The notes beneath the pieces were generated by a model. It was not told where the DNA came from. It ran no database searches and saw only the letters and a program-made list of their open reading frames with translations. Source: a virus. From it: a stretch of DNA of 47,628 nt. The stretch is taken from positions 1 to 47,628 of IMG/VR virus record IMGVR_UViG_3300036785_000572; one strand, given 5' to 3'. The position numbers and the translations under genes were made by a program. This document shows, in pieces, positions 13,591-20,457 of the stretch; positions within the stretch are counted from its first letter, which is position 1; every line of letters starts with the position of its first letter.

Positions 13591-13591
13591 G

Positions 13592-14512
13592 ATGACCAAG
13601 GTTGTCGCCGTTCCGCAAGGCACGAAGGCGGTTGCCTTCAGCACCGAACAGGTCGACCTGATCAAGCGAACGATCTGCAAGGGCGCGACCAACGACGAGC
13701 TGCAGTTGTTCATGCATCAGGCCGAACGCACCGGTCTAGATCCGCTGTCGCGGCAGATATACGCCGTCAAGCGGTGGGACGGTCAGCAGCGGCGCGAGGT
13801 CATGTCGATCCAGGTTTCGATCGACGGCTTACGTCTGATCGCCGAGCGAACCGGAAAATATAGAGGTCAGGTTGGCCCGCTCTGGTGCGGTTCCGATGGC
13901 GAGTGGTGCGACGTCTGGGTATCGGACGCGCTTCCTGCCGCAGCCAAGGTCGGCGTTCTGCGGTCGGACTTCACCGAGCCGTGCTGGGGCATCGCGCGCT
14001 TCTCCTCCTACGCACAGCGAAACAAGGAGGGCTTCCCAACTCGAATGTGGGCGACGATGCCCGACGTCATGACCGCCAAGTGCGCGGAGGCCCTAGCGCT
14101 GCGCAAGGCATTTCCGCAAGAGTTGTCCGGCCTCTACACGACCGATGAGATGGCACAGGCCGCCGCAGCACCGTCGGAACCAAGGCGCCCACCGCCACCG
14201 GCGCCCAACGTGATGGAGCCGCACGACCCCGAGACCGGAGAGATCGTCGACGACAGTTCGCCGCCGGCCCAAGTACCAAACTCGTCGACGGCGGCGACGA
14301 CCGCTCCGCCACCTCAGTTCCACGCCGAGGATGGCGGGGCGGTCCCTGACGAGCACGAGCTGACGCTCGACGAGGAGGCGCGCATGGCGGCGAGCCACGG
14401 TCGCGCAGCGTTCGAGGTGCTGTGGAAGCGGCTCAATTACGACGAGCGCAGGTCGCTCAACCCGATCATGGACGAGCTGGGCACGCTGACGCGGGAGGCG
14501 GATGCAAAATGA
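13592..14512 (+). CDS. bet: Bet-type single-strand annealing protein
   Basis: 306 aa. Residues 18-180 match phage recombination protein Bet: [42 protein letters not shown], then [12 protein letters not shown] and [13 protein letters not shown]. It coats the 3' tails made by the YqaJ exonuclease and pairs them with complementary strands. The C-terminal 110 residues are Pro/Ala-rich and may contact host single-strand-binding protein. Its stop overlaps the ATG of the array-bearing gene. Confidence 0.9.
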   Translation: MTKVVAVPQGTKAVAFSTEQVDLIKRTICKGATNDELQLFMHQAERTGLDPLSRQIYAVKRWDGQQRREVMSIQVSIDGLRLIAERTGKYRGQVGPLWCGSDGEWCDVWVSDALPAAAKVGVLRSDFTEPCWGIARFSSYAQRNKEGFPTRMWATMPDVMTAKCAEALALRKAFPQELSGLYTTDEMAQAAAAPSEPRRPPPPAPNVMEPHDPETGEIVDDSSPPAQVPNSSTAATTAPPPQFHAEDGGAVPDEHELTLDEEARMAASHGRAAFEVLWKRLNYDERRSLNPIMDELGTLTREADAK

Positions 14513-15327
14513 CGATCATCAAGGATGCCATGCACCGCGCCGGCTTCGACCGCAAGAAGTTCGAGCTGCGTGTCGTGCTCAAGAACTTCCTGCTGGCCGG
14601 CGGAACATACGAGGACGTCATCGGCATCCTCGACGAGCTGCGGAGCGAGGGCCACAGGACGGCTGTCCAACAGGACCAGAACGCGATTGCCCCCGCTCCG
14701 CCCCCGCTGCCGCGCGAGGACCATGGGAGCCGTGCCGTCTTGGGCCATGAACCTGCTGTCGACGCGCGGCAACCCATCACCGGCGAGGGCCAAATCTCGA
14801 TTGTCCAGCAGAACCATGTCGTAGATGCCTCCGCCGGTGCCCTCGTTCCCGGTGCTGACCAACTTGGTGGTGTCCAGCAGGACCAAGTTCATGTTGTCGG
14901 CGCCGGGACACCTCTTCCGGGTGAAGGCCGGTCCACAGTTGTCGGAGACGACCACCGATCGAGTGCCGACACCCGGAAACCCATCACGGGCGGTGTGGCC
15001 ACCCCAGGTGCGCCTGCAAAGGCCAGTATACCTCCGCCGCCCGCCCGTGAGCCCGACGAGGCCTACAAGCGTGCCGTGGCGCGGTCGCGGGCCGAGACCG
15101 CCAAGGTGCAGCTGGAGCTGCGCAAGACCAGCAACGGCACACCGTGGGGCAGTGTGAAGCCATACGAGTTCGTCGGCATGGAGCGCGATGGCCACATCGC
15201 CTGGGCCATCCGCGAAACCTTCGGACCGTTCTCACCCAAACAGGAGCAGATGGAGCTGCGGCAGTTCCTGCCCGATGAAATCTTCAAGAGGGCGCTGACG
15301 CTCGCCGAGATCGATCATGTTCGCTGA
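14509..15327 (+). CDS. Two-domain protein split by a 23-residue repeat linker
   Basis: 272 aa. Residues 1-44 are a helical domain ([28 protein letters not shown]). Residues about 45-180 are repeats of 23 residues beginning VQQDQ/VQQNH. Residues 180-272 are a conserved helical domain ([49 protein letters not shown]). The linker repeats are better conserved in DNA than in protein and fold as six stem-loops (see the array feature). The terminal domains are of a type I associate with rhizobial phages, without known function. It is coupled to bet (ATGA) and overlaps the next frame by 11 bases. Confidence 0.7.
   Translation: MTIIKDAMHRAGFDRKKFELRVVLKNFLLAGGTYEDVIGILDELRSEGHRTAVQQDQNAIAPAPPPLPREDHGSRAVLGHEPAVDARQPITGEGQISIVQQNHVVDASAGALVPGADQLGGVQQDQVHVVGAGTPLPGEGRSTVVGDDHRSSADTRKPITGGVATPGAPAKASIPPPPAREPDEAYKRAVARSRAETAKVQLELRKTSNGTPWGSVKPYEFVGMERDGHIAWAIRETFGPFSPKQEQMELRQFLPDEIFKRALTLAEIDHVR
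14641..15050 (+). repeat. Array A: six stem-loop modules, 69-base period
   Basis: Modules: S1 14641-14700, S2 14710-14769, S3 14779-14838, S4 14848-14907, S5 14917-14976, S6 14984-15050. Each has an outer stem of 7-15 bp, CA plus 10 variable bases, an apical hairpin (GTCC-AGCA-GGAC type) plus CA, 9 variable bases, and the closing stem. Outer stems change in pairs: CGGAGCG/CGCTCCG in S1, ACCGGCG/CGCCGGT in S3, CCCGGTGCTGAC/GTCGGCGCCGGG in S4. Apical pairs also change together: GTCC/GGAC, GCC/GGC (S2), GCCT/AGGC (S6). Likely a structured RNA inside a coding sequence. Confidence 0.85.
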
Positions 15328-15559
15328 GCTGCGGAGCGAGGGCCAGCCAGCGCCCGTCCAACAGGACCACGAGGAGTATGCCCCCGCTCCGCTCCCGATG
15401 CCGCGCGTCGACCACAAAATAATTGTCACCGCGACCACAGCCCCGATGTCGACGCGCGGCAACCCATCACCGGCGAGGGCCAGAAAAGGCGTGTCCAGCA
15501 GGACCAGCGTATTCGCGCCCCCGCCGGTGACCCGTTTCGGAGATGACGATGTCCGCTGA
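15317..15559 (+). pseudogene. Partial duplicate of the array-bearing gene, frame slipped
   Basis: 80 codons starting [10 protein letters not shown]. Bases from 15327 copy 14636 onward of the previous gene (GAGCTGCGGAGCGAGGGCCA is shared), giving three more modules and none of the conserved terminal domains. Module two has one base fewer than its counterpart, so later DNA (TGTCGACGCGCGGCAACCCA block) is read in a different frame. The unslipped frame would end in TGA at 15544-15546, overlapping ATG 15543. Either a decayed copy or DNA kept for its RNA rather than its protein. Confidence 0.6.
15332..15528 (+). ncRNA. Array B: three stem-loop modules, candidate guide-like RNA
   Basis: Modules S1' 15332-15391, S2' 15401-15459, S3' 15469-15528. 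S2' has a perfect 12-bp outer stem (CCGCGCGTCGAC with GTCGACGCGCGG) where its counterpart S2 has mismatches, and a GTC-accgc-GAC apex. The variable strands (gccagcgccc/cgaggagta, caaaataatt/cagccccga, gaaaaggcgt/gcgtattcg) differ completely from those of array A. It lies 20 bases before the IS110-like gene, the place where IS110 elements can encode their bridge RNA. RNA status is inferred from structure and covariation only. Confidence 0.5.
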
Positions 15560-16343
15560 ACTCATCGCCGACATCCGCGCCGCGCACCGCGAGCGTTGCT
15601 TCGCCATGGAGCAGCGCAAGCGTGCCGATCTCGCGCTCGGCGCCTTCCTGCGAATGATGCTCGGCTGGCGCAAGGACCTGCCCGACAAGGAGCGCAAGGC
15701 GATCGCCGACCGGGCGGCGCTGCTCATGGCCGGCAAGGAGCCGTGCGAGTGGACGGCGATCATCGACGCCTCGCGACAAGCCCGGGCGCCCTTCGAGGCC
15801 GTGGAAAAGGACCGGCTCAAACGGATGGAAAAACTCGCCGAGCAATTGCCGGTGTGGTCCGCGTTCGGCGACGCCGTCCGCGGCTTCGGCCCGGGCTCTC
15901 TTGCCGTCATCGTCGGCGAGGCCGGCGACCTCGCGCTCTACGCCAGCGACGCCAAGCTGTGGAAGCGCATGGGCCTCGCCGTCATCGATGGCGTGAGGCA
16001 GGGCGGGCTGCGAAGCAACGCCAGCAAGGAGGACTGGATTATGCACGGCTACAGTCCGGTGCGCCGCTCGCGGATGTGGAACATCGGCGACGCCATGATC
16101 AAGGGCAACCGCGACGGCGTGTATCGCGCGGCCTATCTGCGGCGCAAGGCCTACGAGCACGCGCGCGAGCCCGAGATGTCGAAGCTGCACGCGCACCGGC
16201 GGGCGCAGCGCTACATGGAAAAACGCCTGCTGCGCGATCTGTGGCGGGCGTGGCGGCGGACCACAGCATCAGTGGCAATGCCCATCGTTGATTTGTCCGC
16301 CGCCATCATTGAAAGGCCGGGGCAAGAGTTAACAAAGTGTTAA
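15549..16343 (+). CDS. IS110 C-terminal (Transposase_20)-like protein without RuvC domain
   Basis: 264 aa. Residues 1-100 are helical (FAMEQRKRADLALGAFLRMMLGW). Residues about 108-135 carry a helix-hairpin-helix of Transposase_20 type (VRGFGPGSLAVIVGEAGDLALYASDAKLWKRMGLAV). A GYSPVRRSRMWNIGDAMIK block and a helix HAHRRAQRYMEKRLLRDLWRAW follow, resembling the IS110 C-terminal domain. The N-terminal DEDD/RuvC-like domain of IS110 recombinases is absent. ATG 15549 has GGAG 6 bases upstream; 15543 is an alternative. It lies immediately downstream of array B, so it may bind those stem-loops. Assignment by motif memory; a search is needed to confirm. Confidence 0.6.
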   Translation: MSAELIADIRAAHRERCFAMEQRKRADLALGAFLRMMLGWRKDLPDKERKAIADRAALLMAGKEPCEWTAIIDASRQARAPFEAVEKDRLKRMEKLAEQLPVWSAFGDAVRGFGPGSLAVIVGEAGDLALYASDAKLWKRMGLAVIDGVRQGGLRSNASKEDWIMHGYSPVRRSRMWNIGDAMIKGNRDGVYRAAYLRRKAYEHAREPEMSKLHAHRRAQRYMEKRLLRDLWRAWRRTTASVAMPIVDLSAAIIERPGQELTKC

Positions 16344-16364
16344 TAATTATTTGGATATGCTAGA
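16326..16364 (+). promoter_or_regulatory. AT-rich probable promoter before integrase genes
   Basis: A sharply AT-rich gap (GTTAACAAAGTGTTAATAAT, then TATTTGGATATGCTAG) in a GC-rich region. TATGCT can serve as a -10 box close to the start of the excisionase-like gene. It may let integrase be expressed separately from the early operon. No clear -35. Confidence 0.4.
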
Positions 16365-16796
16365 ATGGCATCGCGGGAGCTTCCCCTCTACTGCACCGAA
16401 GAGCAGATCGCCGAGTTCGTCCTGGGCCCCGGCCGCCTGCGCGACTGGAAGGATCGCGTCAGGATGCTGGAGCGCATCGGCCTGCCGCAGTCTGATCCGG
16501 TGATGGGTGGCCGCTACCGGCCGGCTGTCGAGCGGTTCTTTCAGCGGCGCAACGGCCTCACCACAGAAGCGGCCCCGCGGGTGAAGCCTGATCAACCGGA
16601 AAAATGGAAAACCGAATGTCCAGAGTCACCGACCTCCACCGCGACCTCGCCCCCGGAGACGCCCCCGGCCTCGAGTGGCAGCCCCGAGCCAACGGCAAGC
16701 GTGTCCCATATTGGGTCGCACCGCGCGCTGCGAAGGCCAAAGGGTTCACCCCGAAAACCGTCAAGCTCGACGCCGACGCCACCCCGGTCGAGCTAG
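16365..16796 (+). CDS. Excisionase-like small winged-helix protein
   Basis: Residues 1-75 match the small DNA-binding proteins paired with integrases in alphaproteobacterial prophages: YCTEEQIAEFVLGPGRLRDWKDRVRMLERIGLPQSDPVMGGRYRPAVERFFQRR. The frame stays open to 143 aa, but the last 60 residues are Ser/Pro/Thr low complexity and overlap the integrase gene by 193 bases. That tail may be a recent readthrough after loss of the native stop. Likely directs excision or regulates integrase. Confidence 0.6.
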   Translation: MASRELPLYCTEEQIAEFVLGPGRLRDWKDRVRMLERIGLPQSDPVMGGRYRPAVERFFQRRNGLTTEAAPRVKPDQPEKWKTECPESPTSTATSPPETPPASSGSPEPTASVSHIGSHRALRRPKGSPRKPSSSTPTPPRSS

Positions 16797-17944
16797 CCGC
16801 GGCGTGCCGCCTGTGGCAGGCGGAGGCGCTGGAGTTCATCGCGCACGGCGCCAAGGATGATCGGGCCGCGTTCGACGGCACCCTGCGCTGGCTGATCAAC
16901 ACCTACCAGACCGACCGCATCTCGCCGTTCAACACCAATTGCAAATGGAACACTCAAGCTGTCCAGACCACCTACCTGCGTGTGCTCTCCGAGCAGATCG
17001 GCATGCGCCAGATCGCCGACGTCACCGGCGCCGACGTGCGCGACTGGTACGAGCATTTCCGTACACCCAAGCGGCCGGACGACCGCGAGCGCGTCGGCTA
17101 CTCCAACCAGCTGATGTCGACGCTGCGCGCGGTGCTCCGCTTCGGCATCATCTCTGAGCCGATGGCGCGCGAGGACTGCATCCGCCTCGCCGGCAAGGAG
17201 CAGGGCATCCTGTCGTTCATGCGGTTCGAGGTCGGCGAGGCTCGCACCACCGTCGTCACCGCCGACATGGTCGACGCCTTCCGCGCCGAGGCGCACCGCC
17301 AGGGCTACCCATCGATCGCGCTCGCGACCGCCATCCAGTTCGAGACGGCGCTGCGGCAGGCCGACGTCATCGGGCAGTGGGAGCCGCTCAAGCGCGGCGA
17401 GGTTTCCGCGCAGGAGACCGCCATGGTCCGGCACTATCACCGGTGGGTCGGCGGCCTGCTGTGGGGCGAGCATGTCAGCGCCGACCTCGTGATGATCAAG
17501 CCGACCTCGAAGTCGAAGTTCAAGAAGAAGGCAGTGTCGGACTGGACGCTGTGCCCGATGATCATGGAGGAGCTGGCGCACGTCCCGCCCGAGCAGCGCA
17601 TCGGGCCGATCGTCGTCCATTCCGGGCCGCACTTCGTCACCGGCCCGTGGCGCCGCCTCGCGTTCTGGCGGCGGTGGAAGGAGATCGCCGCCGCCTGTGA
17701 GAAGACCGACCCGCGATGGAAGGGCGTCCAGAGCATGGACATGCGGTCGGGTGCGATCACGGAGGCGACCGAGGGCGTCGACGCCGAGGGCATCGAGTTC
17801 GCCAACGTGCAGAAGGTGCTCGGCACCCACGCGGCGCGGCAGATGACACAGCGCTACGCCCGCGGCACGCTCGACAAAGCACGCGCCATCCAGAGCCGTC
17901 GGGTTGCAGTTCGTAATGCCACACCAAGCACCGCCAAAACGTAG
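16604..17944 (+). CDS. int: Tyrosine-family phage integrase
   Basis: 446 aa. A core-binding SAM-like domain lies at about residues 90-185. The catalytic domain follows: ETALRQADVIG with the first Arg near residue 250, a Lys/Trp-containing beta strand, MDMRSGA near 378 (box II with Asp for the usual His), GTHAARQMTQRY with the nucleophile Tyr near 416. It inserts and excises the phage at attP/attB. ATG 16616 (MSRVTDL) is an alternative start. The repeat-rich segment right after its stop is the likely attP. Confidence 0.88.
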   Translation: MENRMSRVTDLHRDLAPGDAPGLEWQPRANGKRVPYWVAPRAAKAKGFTPKTVKLDADATPVELAAACRLWQAEALEFIAHGAKDDRAAFDGTLRWLINTYQTDRISPFNTNCKWNTQAVQTTYLRVLSEQIGMRQIADVTGADVRDWYEHFRTPKRPDDRERVGYSNQLMSTLRAVLRFGIISEPMAREDCIRLAGKEQGILSFMRFEVGEARTTVVTADMVDAFRAEAHRQGYPSIALATAIQFETALRQADVIGQWEPLKRGEVSAQETAMVRHYHRWVGGLLWGEHVSADLVMIKPTSKSKFKKKAVSDWTLCPMIMEELAHVPPEQRIGPIVVHSGPHFVTGPWRRLAFWRRWKEIAAACEKTDPRWKGVQSMDMRSGAITEATEGVDAEGIEFANVQKVLGTHAARQMTQRYARGTLDKARAIQSRRVAVRNATPSTAKT

Positions 17945-18062
17945 GCGTCCTATGCGCGTCCTATGCGTCCTACGGGCCCATTGAAATCATTGCATAAAAC
18001 GTCGCTAAATAATCCGTTCCACCAAGGTTAAGCAACTGATTTCATTGACACCCGTAGGACGG
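17945..18062. other. attP-like region: three direct repeats and a large inverted repeat
   Basis: Three head-to-tail copies of GCGTCCTATG/GCGTCCTACG at 17945, 17956 and 17965 begin one base after the integrase stop. The third begins an arm (17965-17989, GCGTCCTACGGG...TTGAAATCA) whose reverse complement returns at 18037-18062 (TGATTTCA...CCCGTAGGACGG). The AT-rich centre (17990-18036) could hold the crossover. Short direct repeats and inverted arms beside int are typical of integrase arm sites; a terminator role is the alternative. Confidence 0.5.
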
Positions 18063-18179
18063 TGTTTCTGAGGTGTTCACGGCCTGCAGGATGGCTGTTT
18101 CACCTACCTCGGCAGGGGTTAACCGATCGTAAAGAACCCCCGTCGCACCATGGTCGCCCTCTCAACAGGAGTGATGGAC

Positions 18180-18356
18180 ATGAAAGAGTTTTGGGTGACC
18201 GGGTGTCTGACGCTTGAGGGCGTCAGGTTCCGCATCGTGGCGAAGGACGAGGCCGAGGCGAAGCAGAAGGCCGCCGCCGGCAAGTGGGAGGACTACGAGC
18301 GCGGCACCGGCCAGAGTGCGGACTGGGAAATTAATCCCGACACGGTGGAGGCCTAG
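18180..18356 (+). CDS. Small hypothetical protein after attP-like region
   Basis: 58 aa from ATG 18180 (AGGAG 8 bases upstream; ATG 18174 also possible). The sequence KEFWVTGCLTLEGVRFRIVAKDEAEAKQKAAAGKWEDYERG fits a small beta-beta-alpha fold resembling short phage domains of unknown role. Last gene of the plus strand; its stop touches that of the convergent membrane-protein gene. Confidence 0.6.
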   Translation: MKEFWVTGCLTLEGVRFRIVAKDEAEAKQKAAAGKWEDYERGTGQSADWEINPDTVEA

Positions 18357-18565
18357 TGCCACATAGGCACATGCACGCCGGCCAGGGCGAGCAGCTGGAT
18401 GATGACGTAGATCACGATCACCGCCAGCAGGATCGCCAGCAGCACGCGGACGATGGTGGCGAACGGCTCGCCCATCGGCACGAGGGGCAGCAGCTGCTGG
18501 ACGCCCCACCACACCACGCCGAGCAGGACGAGCAGCAGGATGAGGCCGATCACTGCGCCGATCAT
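18353..18565 (-). CDS. Thivi_2564-like small membrane protein, holin candidate
   Basis: 70 aa, with two hydrophobic segments (AVIGLILLLVLLGVVWWGVQQLL and TIVRVLLAILLAVIVIYVIIQLLAL) separated by LVPMGEPFA. This pattern matches a small membrane-protein family (Thivi_2564 type). It is the last gene of the late operon, next to another membrane protein and the endolysin, so it may form or control the lysis pore. Confidence 0.6.
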   Translation of the reverse strand: MIGAVIGLILLLVLLGVVWWGVQQLLPLVPMGEPFATIVRVLLAILLAVIVIYVIIQLLALAGVHVPMWH

Positions 18566-18566
18566 G

Positions 18567-18800
18567 TCATGGCTCCTTCGCTTTCGGGATCACACACTGC
18601 TCGATGAACATCTGCCGCTCCTGGGCGAACAGCCTGCGCTCCTCGGTCATGTCCTGCTGCCGCTTGACGCTGTTGTAGCCGATCACGCCCAGCGTGACGC
18701 CCTGCAGGATCACCACCGCCAGCAGCCCGGGCGCGTTGCGCATGCTCTCCGCGACGCTGGTCGCGACCTTGGTTGCGCCCTCGGTGATGAGCTGGATCAT
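18567..18800 (-). CDS. Small membrane protein, holin or spanin candidate
   Basis: 77 aa. One membrane segment (GLLAVVILQGVTLGVIGYNSV) follows a short N-terminus, then a charged helix (EERRLFAQERQMFIEQC). The N-in, C-out layout with a coiled C-terminal part fits a holin or an inner-membrane spanin. It lies 13 bases after the endolysin stop, with GAGG before ATG 18800, and overlaps the next start. Confidence 0.55.
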   Translation of the reverse strand: MIQLITEGATKVATSVAESMRNAPGLLAVVILQGVTLGVIGYNSVKRQQDMTEERRLFAQERQMFIEQCVIPKAKEP

Positions 18801-18813
18801 CGCCGCGCCTCAT

Positions 18814-20457
18814 TCACCGCCGCGCCACCCGCTGCTTCTTCTTGGCCGGCACCCGCACGTGCTTGGCCACCTTGGTGCCATCGTCCTCCAGGTAGGCCTG
18901 CACCTGCTTGAACATCCGATCGGCATCGGACTTCAGCTCGACCTCCTTGCGGATGATCGGGCCGTAGTGGTTGCACAGGTTGCGCAAGGTGAGGCCGTGG
19001 CTCTCGACCGCGAACGCCGGGCACTCCTTGCACAGCTGCTGGAAGTCGTAGCCCTTGCCGCTGCCGTAGCAGCTCCATTCGCTCGACGAGCACGACACCC
19101 CGTCGTCAAACTGACTGAGGTAGCAGCTGGGCTTGTTCGCCGACTGCGAATATTCCGCCATCAGGTTGGAGAACTCGGGGTCGCTGGCGCTGTGGGCGTT
19201 GTAGCTGGTCTGGAACAGCCCCGCCTCGGCGGTGTCACTCGATGTGTTCGTAGCGCTCTGGTCGCGGCCCTCGCAATGGCGGCCGCTGCTCTCGCGCATG
19301 CCGCTGCCCAGCATCAGCGCATAGAGGTGGCGCAGGGTGTCGATGCCGTCGTTCTCGTTCGACATGCGCATGTTGTCGAACTCGTCGCGGTAGACGTTGA
19401 GCGCGTCCTTGTCCGAGTTCATTCGCGCCGACGCCATCACCAGCACGGCGGGGTGGCCGGTCTTGAGTTTCTTCACCGACTGGGCGAAGGCGCACGCCAT
19501 GCCCTGCATGTAGCCGACCGGCGCGATGCCGCGATCGTCCCACGAATAGTTGCTGATGACGCTCTCGTTGGCGATGTGGCAGATGTCCTCAATCTCCGCC
19601 TCGGTGAGCGCGTGAGGCGGCGGCGGCAGCGGCTCCTTGTGTGCGTAGAGCGCGCCCCAGGTCTGCTCGCCGGCGATGCCGTCATAGTCGAGGCCGCGGG
19701 TGGCCTGGTAGTCCATCACCGCCTCCTCGGTGAGGCCGCCGAAGTCGCCGTCGGTGGTGAGGTTCGGAGAGGGCCGCAGCTCCCAGTTCAGCATGGTCTG
19801 CAGGTCCTCCACGTGCCAACCCTCGTCGCCCATGCCGAGTACCGGGCGCGACGAGAGCGGAGTGTCGTAAGGGTTCTCAGGCCGCGATGGCGGCTGCTCG
19901 CCGGGCGGCTCGACCGGCGGCACATCGCCGATGTCCTGGCCGCTGAGCGCCTCGGCGATGGCGTGGCAGATCGCATCGAACTTCGGGTAGTAGCAGTTGT
20001 TGCAGTCGTGGCTGCTGTCGCCGAAGCACACTTCGAGGAGCACGGCCGGCTCTGCGGTGTTGCTCAAGAAATACAGCCCGCTCGACTGCTTGGCGCCGCG
20101 GTTGATCAGTCCGCCGGCCTCCGCCATCGCTCCGGCGATCTTGCCGGCGAGGTTCGCCTGCGAGTAGTGCCACACCTCCGTGCCCATGGGATTGCTGGTG
20201 GTTTGGTAGGCATTGAAGTGGACCGAGCAGTCATAATCGTGTGGGCCCTGCGCGTTGTGAAAATCACAGATGCGCTTGAGGTTCTCCTGCTGATCGTCGC
20301 TGACGTCATCGTGGTAGGTCACCACCTCAACGCCGACGGCGCGCATATACTCGGCGGCCTTCTCGACCACCTTGCGCGCCTCGTTGACCTCGTCGAGCCA
20401 TTGCGACGACATCCCGCGGATGTATTTGCCGTGCCCTGAGCTGATGACGATCTTCAT
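18814..20457 (-). CDS. Modular endolysin: amidase, peptidoglycan-binding and C-terminal lytic-type domain
   Basis: 547 aa. Residues 1-175 are an Amidase_3 domain: SSGHG (H9), E26, SVHFNA (H80) and LLEVCFGD (E142) supply zinc ligands and catalytic Glu. Residues 200-265 are a PG_binding_1 domain (MGDEGWHVEDLQTMLN, DGDFGGLTEEAVMDYQ). Residues 290-525 form a third domain with ESSGRHCEGRD and AEAGLFQTSYN, the look of a lysozyme/transglycosylase-type domain rich in Cys. It cuts the cell wall for lysis. The start is ATG 20457 with GAGGA upstream. Confidence 0.85.
   Translation of the reverse strand: MKIVISSGHGKYIRGMSSQWLDEVNEARKVVEKAAEYMRAVGVEVVTYHDDVSDDQQENLKRICDFHNAQGPHDYDCSVHFNAYQTTSNPMGTEVWHYSQANLAGKIAGAMAEAGGLINRGAKQSSGLYFLSNTAEPAVLLEVCFGDSSHDCNNCYYPKFDAICHAIAEALSGQDIGDVPPVEPPGEQPPSRPENPYDTPLSSRPVLGMGDEGWHVEDLQTMLNWELRPSPNLTTDGDFGGLTEEAVMDYQATRGLDYDGIAGEQTWGALYAHKEPLPPPPHALTEAEIEDICHIANESVISNYSWDDRGIAPVGYMQGMACAFAQSVKKLKTGHPAVLVMASARMNSDKDALNVYRDEFDNMRMSNENDGIDTLRHLYALMLGSGMRESSGRHCEGRDQSATNTSSDTAEAGLFQTSYNAHSASDPEFSNLMAEYSQSANKPSCYLSQFDDGVSCSSSEWSCYGSGKGYDFQQLCKECPAFAVESHGLTLRNLCNHYGPIIRKEVELKSDADRMFKQVQAYLEDDGTKVAKHVRVPAKKKQRVARR

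Noticed and set aside
14641-15528. CRISPR array
   Set aside because: Units are periodic with variable parts, but the constant parts are degenerate, paired within each unit, mostly in frame with a gene, and no Cas gene is present.
18694-20439. Plus-strand 581-codon open frame
   Set aside because: Antisense of the amidase endolysin, which has clear catalytic motifs; high GC makes long antisense frames common here.
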